A program made the translations under genes and the position numbers. Shown here piece after piece: positions 58,560 to 64,000 of a DNA stretch of 64,000 nt. The stretch is from Sepiola atlantica. Its lineage: Eukaryota; Mollusca; Cephalopoda; Sepiida; Sepiolidae. The notes below the pieces were generated by a model that worked only from the letters and a program-made list of their open reading frames with translations, did not search any database and was not told the origin of the DNA. The stretch is from the NCBI GenBank assembly GCA_963556195.1, contig OY744521.1, forward strand, positions 127,463,459 to 127,527,458. Direction: 5' to 3'. Position 1 is the stretch's first letter, and every line of letters starts with the position of its first letter.

Positions 58560-59108
58560 CTACAAAGGAAAAATTCAAAAGAAAAATTCAAAAGAAAAAC
58601 CAAACAAACACGTGCCATTTGCAAGAGTTTTACTTTTTTTAAATTTTTCTGCACTGGAAATTTATTGTCAAGATTTCAAAAACTAAATCTAAAGATTTTT
58701 TCTAAAACGTTATCTGATCAGATTAAAAATACCACTAGTGTAGAACCGCATAAGAATAACCTGAATGAATTTTGAAATAGTAAAAAACACAAATTTACAA
58801 AAACATTTTTGTGGTCTCTCTGATGAAATATTTAAGAGAATTTGAGCTGTATACTTCTGTGAGATTTTATATATTTCTGAGTGTTTATTATACTAAAGCC
58901 GAGTTAATCAACATTTAAAGAAACAAACGTGGATTAACTCAGCTTTAGTATAATAGACACACACACATAACATTTTAATTATACAAATTACATGCTAAAA
59001 TATTTCTTAGTTTTGGGATTGAGTTAGGTTTAAAAAAATATAATTTTAATTGTTTTAATTAGCCGTAATTTGTAATTAACTCACCAAGTGACCCATCTAA
59101 GTTTTTGT

Positions 59109-59159
<51 letters not shown>

Positions 59160-60929
59160 GGAGGGGGAGAGGCCAGCTATGAATAGCACAACACTGGAGT
59201 AGCCATATCTGTACTTATATTCTCAAAGTGTTTAAAGGATTGTCAAATTAACCACAGAACCTTTCCAATTAGTGTATGGGTTTGAAACAAGACAAGCAGA
59301 TAATTGCAAAAGTGTTGCCATAAAATAAGGCCTCCTTTGCTTCTAAGGAATCTTACATAGAGCAATTTAACACAATACGTTAATCACTTCACACATTATA
59401 TAATAATACACTACAGCAATTTCATGTTCGTACATATGTTATCGCCCTTTTTACAGGTAAATAGTTCTAGCATTACCAATTTTAAGATGAATTCTTCCCA
59501 AATCAAATTATACCGTCCCATCGACTAAAGCAATACATTTTTTAAATGAATAAATGTCAAAAAAGTGACATTCGTTTTATTGATTTAAAAAATATTCAGC
59601 TGACAATTATTTTTACGGTAAGACAAAATATTTACTGTTTTAAAAAGAATTAAATTACTACGATTTAAAATAAATAAACATTTGTTTTATTTTTTACAGA
59701 ATATTTAGCTGAAAAAAAGAAGTCATTTTTTCTTAATAGTAGTGCCCTTTAGAGACATTTATTAATTCAAAAGCAATATTATTCTTAACTGATGTAGAAA
59801 GCCTTGTGGAATTTTCAGTAGTAGTTTAGTATTGTACAAAATATATAAAAAACTGACAATTAGTAGAGAGTTTGTTTTGTTTAGTTTTTATTCTCAAATC
59901 TACCCAATAGGTTTTTGAGAGATGTTCAAATTAAAATTGGGTTTATAAATTAAATGATCCCCTTATTTTGAACCCAACAACATTATTGGCATACATTTAG
60001 TTTATCTATTAATGCAAAATAATTATTTCCTTCATGCTAACTTTTTCCAATTTCTCTTCTGTACTTCCTTAATATCGAGATACTATCTTAACTACTTCGC
60101 CATCAAACTTTTCATAAGTAGCAGTATCATTGGCTTTTGGTCACTTTATCTTGGACTTTTTATTATTATATTCTTTTGTTGGCTTAAGTTTCTCAACGGT
60201 AGAGTGTGTCCCAATGTGGTTTACGTCCTGAGGATATATGCTACACGTCCTATGGTCCATCGACCCGCGCTGTTGAGAACCTCGCTTCTTACAAACTTTT
60301 CCTTGATAAAACCATTATTTTTCAATAAATAAAGTTAAAAAATATTTTGTCTTGAATAATAAAAAACTTTTAAGTATTTTTAGTTTTCAATTGTTTTAAT
60401 AACATTTCAGTTGAAATACAAAGGCATTATTCCACTGCTAATAAATTAATATTATCTCTCTTTGACTGAAATTTAATTCTGCAAGAACCTTTAAAAATGA
60501 ATATAATTATCTCCCTTTAATCACTAGAACTCTAATATTTGAAGTATTTTTCTCTTTGATTTTCTAACTCGTGATTGATAATAAAGACTTAGACAGTAAA
60601 AATTTTTTAAAATATTTTTTTAAACAAAAATGTGACAATTTATTTCTTTTTAAGTGGAGATATTTTTTTGTAAATGTTTTTTTCTGAAGAGAGGTAATTT
60701 TATTTTCTAAATTTTTAAAAACTTTTGTAAGAAGGAGTGAAAAATGATACATTTGAATCTTGTATTTATCTTTTATAATTTTCTAGAATAAATTTATCTT
60801 GAAACAATTGTAACAAGACTTCTGAATAAATTTCTTTTGGAATTGGCTAAAAAGTCTATTCTATTTTTTAAAAATTATGTACATATATATATAGTGATTG
60901 CCACTACTTTACAGACGAAGGCCATCCCT
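58560..60929 (-). other. Probable Mib1 intron
   Basis: Contains a 24-base inverted repeat (58886-58909 and 58932-58955, ACTAAAGC and GAGTTAATC blocks), an interspersed repeat to about 59100 that matches 17570-17765, a GA microsatellite and AT-rich sequence. No ankyrin exon is found. The 106-codon plus-strand frame at 60012-60332 is hydrophobic AT-rich sequence without a match. Confidence 0.55.
59108..59158. repeat. (GA)n microsatellite
   Basis: About 50 bases of GA repeat with two AAAG interruptions. Confidence 0.9.
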
Positions 60930-62205
60930 ACAAGAGTACAGTGTCTAGTGAGCACGCAGATGGTTCAGCAGCCCCAATCTATTTTTTTTTAAAAGTCTTG
61001 CTTCAGATATGACACAGGAGACAATTGCCTTCCATATGATGCCTTGACATACAGACTCTGCCACAAGAATCACACACAAAATCGGGCTGAAATGTGCCTG
61101 GAACATTCAACACCAACCACTTCTACAAAGCATGTTTCAAGATGGTATACTCTAGTTGCCTTGCTTCAAATCTCTCGTAGCTGTCATAGATGCACTTTCA
61201 TCAAGCCGATTGATTTGAAGCCATCCTCTTCCAGTTCTCCACGTTCATGCTAAGGGTTTTCAGATTGTCTTTGATTACATCTGTAAAATGTTGCTTCAGC
61301 TTGTGCCTCTGACGTTTACCATGCTGCAATTCTCAATATGACAGTTGTTTAGGGAGCCTGCCATCTTCTATCTGAACTAGATGCCTAGCGCATCTGAGTA
61401 CGTACAACATGCACTTCTATGCCTGACATACTAGCAATGAGGTCTGATCTAAGTGAGTGCTAATTAACGTTTAGGATCCTCCTAAGGCATGTTTGGTGGC
61501 TTCTTCCTAGAGCCTTGATGTGTCGGTGGTACATGGTCCATGTCTCAAAAGAATACAGGAGTAAAGACAAGACGCATGATTGATACGCATTAAGCTTCCT
61601 TTTGATGATAATGGATCTGTTTAAGAACACATGTTTTTAAAGCCGATCGAAAAGGCTTTCCCAGCCTTTTCGATCCTTAGAAGTATTTTGGAACCGAGGA
61701 ATACATCTTGGGATAGACTGCTCAAAAAGAGTCACATTTAATTTGGTCCCATTGATGTTGGGTTTGACATACTGGAGTCTTGGTGAGCTAAGAGGTAGTG
61801 CATGCTTGAGAGAAGAGGTCAATTATTACCTGAATATCTTCTTCAGTGTGGGCAACAAAGTTTGCATCATCGGCATAGAGGAGCTCTCGCATGAGAATTT
61901 GGAAAGTCATGAACTTTGCATTAAATCGAGTGAGGTTAAAGTACCTGCCGGTGATTTAGAAACTTAGGAAAACGTTACTGTCCTGGAAACGATAGGAGAA
62001 TGTAATCGCGAAGTATCTACAGAACGTCCGTCCTCTTTAACACTATTATCGATAGCCATCGGTCCAGAGAGTGCATTGCTGAAGTGGAAGTGTGCTTTCA
62101 TATCCTGATCAAGTTATCGAAACATTGTGACGTATCCTGGTGGATCTCCAATTTTACTGAAGATTGTTAATTGAGCAGCTCTATGGACAGAGTCGAAAGG
62201 TTTTG
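60930..62205 (-). mobile_element. Decayed LINE with RT catalytic box
   Basis: In minus-strand order, across shifted frames, it reads KTFDSVHRAAQLTIFSKIGD, HFHFSNALSG and LMRELLYADDANFVAHTEED, with the YADD catalytic motif at 61866-61877. A thumb region and a C-terminal portion follow down to about 60930 (GRRxGL-SHLR-like end). This is a different family from copies A-E. Multiple frameshifts and stops make it a pseudogene. It ends at a TA-rich tract at 62205, consistent with 5' truncation. Confidence 0.75.
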
Positions 62206-63490
62206 TCATATATATATAAATAAATCGACAGATCAAAGTTATGTCATATCATGATTTATTGTTAGTTTTGAATCAAAGTAGTAAACAAAAAACTGTGTCG
62301 TCAGAGCATTGTTGTTAGATGAAAACCAGACACCAACAAAGTGAAATTTCATGCAAAGTCCTCAAGTGTCTATGAAAGCAACATTGAACAAAAAAACAAA
62401 AAAAAAAACAATGGCAAAATGAGAACTGACACATTTTAAACAAAATTTGAAGCATTCAGATTCGAATGCTCAGAAGAAAATCCGTTTGTACATCGAAAAC
62501 GTCTTATTTGGGTAGAAACTTAAGTCAATACAAGATTCAGTAACAAAAACTGAGAAGAAATATCATGAATAAACGTTAACGTTTGAAATCCGATATTATC
62601 TTGCATTCAGTAGATTTTCAAATTAGAATTTTGGTTCCCATAAGAATTGATCTAAACATTATAAAATAATTATTTTTTAAAATATTATCACACACACACA
62701 CACACACACAATCTTTTTTTTGATGGGCGAGTTATTAAAAGTTGAAATGAGATTATTACTTGAGATAAGATATGCTTATAGATACAAAATAAATCAATCA
62801 ATAAATAAGAACTGAAAAAAAAAAAATTCTTGTAGAAGAGAAAGGATGAAAGGTTATCTCCCCTGATTAAGCATTTCGATGGGGTGAGTTAAGAGGATGA
62901 CACAGACAGGTCAGCAGTCTTAGAGAAACTAAGTGTTAAGGACACCAACAACAAAGTTAAAAGTGAGTTGAGGATTACACCAATAGGAGACTATTTGGCC
63001 AGCAACTATTTGAGAGAAACAGTGACTTATTGAATTATTTTCATCTTGACATGATCGTGTGTTTATGGTGGTTCAAAGAGTGAAAAGGCTAGGTCAGTGG
63101 TGAAATAGTAATGCCACCAATGGAGTAAAGAAATGAAGAAAATAACGTTATTGTATAGGAAAAATGTTTACCAAAATTAATGAACAAAATTTTATACCAG
63201 GTCAAGGATAGGCCACACTTTTTATTTTGATAGCATGGAATTCACCTTTTCTTATTTATTGATGTAAATATGAAACCAAATGGAATCAGAGTTTTATTTA
63301 GAGACTAATATCAGTTTCAATTATAGGCAGGCTTGTCAACTCAATTATAAATTCATGGTGACTTAGATAAAATCACAAAAAGTGTTCAGTCAATTTTCAC
63401 AAGCGTAATTCTGTAACATTAATTATTTATATTTTAATTCTCTAATTTACGCAAAAAAAAAGCCTAGCTCCGAAATGAGATTAGCCAATG
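62206..63490. other. AT-rich non-coding sequence
   Basis: No gene is seen. It includes a (CA)n microsatellite at about 62691-62710. Confidence 0.6.
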
Positions 63491-63584
63491 AGATCATCAG
63501 AATCGCGTTTACAAAATAAACAAACAAGATGGCGACCTCCAGCGAAGAAGATACGATGTAAACATTGGCCCAAAACATTGCTTT

Positions 63585-63858
63585 ATGTGTATTTTTCCTT
63601 CGAAAAAGCACAAAATTTTATCATTTTCAGATAAAACATGGATTCGCTTCTTAGAATATGTGGATAAATGGAAGAATTTGGAAGGTCCACAAGCAATTAT
63701 CGCGAAAAATTACTCAGCGCTTCTAACAACTACTGCTAAACAAATGCCGACAAACGGTGGATTTCATCAAATCTGTTATGCACAGTTTACAGATTCACAA
63801 CGAATTGGTCGTGCCCTGAAAAGTATAGAAAACAAAGTTGATGCTGTTGCTTCTAAAG
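63585..63858 (+). CDS. First coding exon of an unrecognised C2HC-type protein (partial)
   Basis: The frame reads HCFMCIFPSKKHKILSFSDK, TWIRFLEYVDKWKNLEGPQA, then GGFHQICYAQFTDSQRIGRA, and ends at a good donor, AAAG/GTAAGT (63859). CFMC plus HQIC suggests one zinc-binding C-x2-C...H-x2-C unit. I recall similar N-terminal modules (SF--KTW--F, HKxCYxxFT) in large invertebrate gene families of unknown or transposon-related origin. The CFMC pair precedes the annotated ATG, so the true start may lie upstream: the same frame is open back to about 63490, and a separate short frame with a good Kozak context (AAGATGGCG near 63527) precedes it out of frame. Function unknown. Confidence 0.6.
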
Positions 63859-64000
63859 GTAAGTTTACATTTTTAGTATTTCTTATTCTTAATAATAGCA
63901 ATTTCGAAGACAGACCCATTGGGGGTACAGTACTTTTGTTTACAAACGCACTGTCTTCGCCGATAGCTAAGATTATTTTGGAACTTTAAAAACAAATAAT
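63859..64000 (+). other. Start of the intron after the right-edge exon
   Basis: Begins GTAAGTTTAC. Open frames continue but show no similarity. The next exon is outside the window. Confidence 0.5.

Overview
This is animal nuclear DNA, most likely from a cephalopod mollusc such as an octopus. The evidence is AT-rich, intron-rich sequence with short coding exons bounded by GT/AG splice sites, very dense non-LTR retrotransposon debris, tRNA-like SINEs, and a SINE/LINE 3' tail ending in GATGAT repeats that I associate with cephalopod genomes. There are no operons, CRISPR arrays or prokaryotic signals. The species call is inference; the animal origin is certain.

Two protein-coding genes dominate and face each other tail to tail. 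On the + strand, 10583-26509 holds the 3' half of a Nup153-type nucleoporin: five RanBP2-type zinc-finger exons and FG-repeat exons. Its N-terminal exons must lie outside the window or were not recognised. The zinc-finger/FG part has been enlarged by tandem duplication of an intron-exon module. On the - strand, 58559 down to 28147 holds the 3' end of mind bomb 1 (Mib1), the E3 ligase of Notch-ligand endocytosis: two ankyrin-containing exons, three RING fingers and the stop codon. All exon phases agree, and one further in-frame 93-base exon (50899-50991) looks like a cassette. The two 3' UTRs end within a few hundred bases of each other near 27.2-27.5 kb. A third coding exon on the + strand (63585-63858) begins an unrecognised C2HC-type protein at the right edge.

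Layout: 1-10.6 kb is repeat-rich sequence with a decayed LTR gag, pieces of two LINE families, a tandem repeat and several copies of one short interspersed repeat. 10.6-26.5 kb is Nup153. 26.5-28.1 kb holds the converging 3' ends. 28.1-58.6 kb is Mib1 with large introns filled by a Jockey-like LINE, a hAT-like element with long inverted arms, foldback MITEs, tRNA-derived SINEs and homopolymer tracts. 58.6-63.5 kb is presumably a further Mib1 intron or upstream sequence and holds a decayed LINE. 63.5-64 kb is the new exon.

The most interesting material is evolutionary. Nup153 gained extra zinc-finger and FG exons by tandem duplication. One duplicated FG exon appears to have been fused to the tail exon by a short-homology deletion. 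That same copy has lost its canonical splice acceptor but has an in-frame AG six bases downstream. A LINE inserted in one copy has a readable empty site in the other. All internal exons are phase 1-1, so any combination of modules keeps the reading frame.
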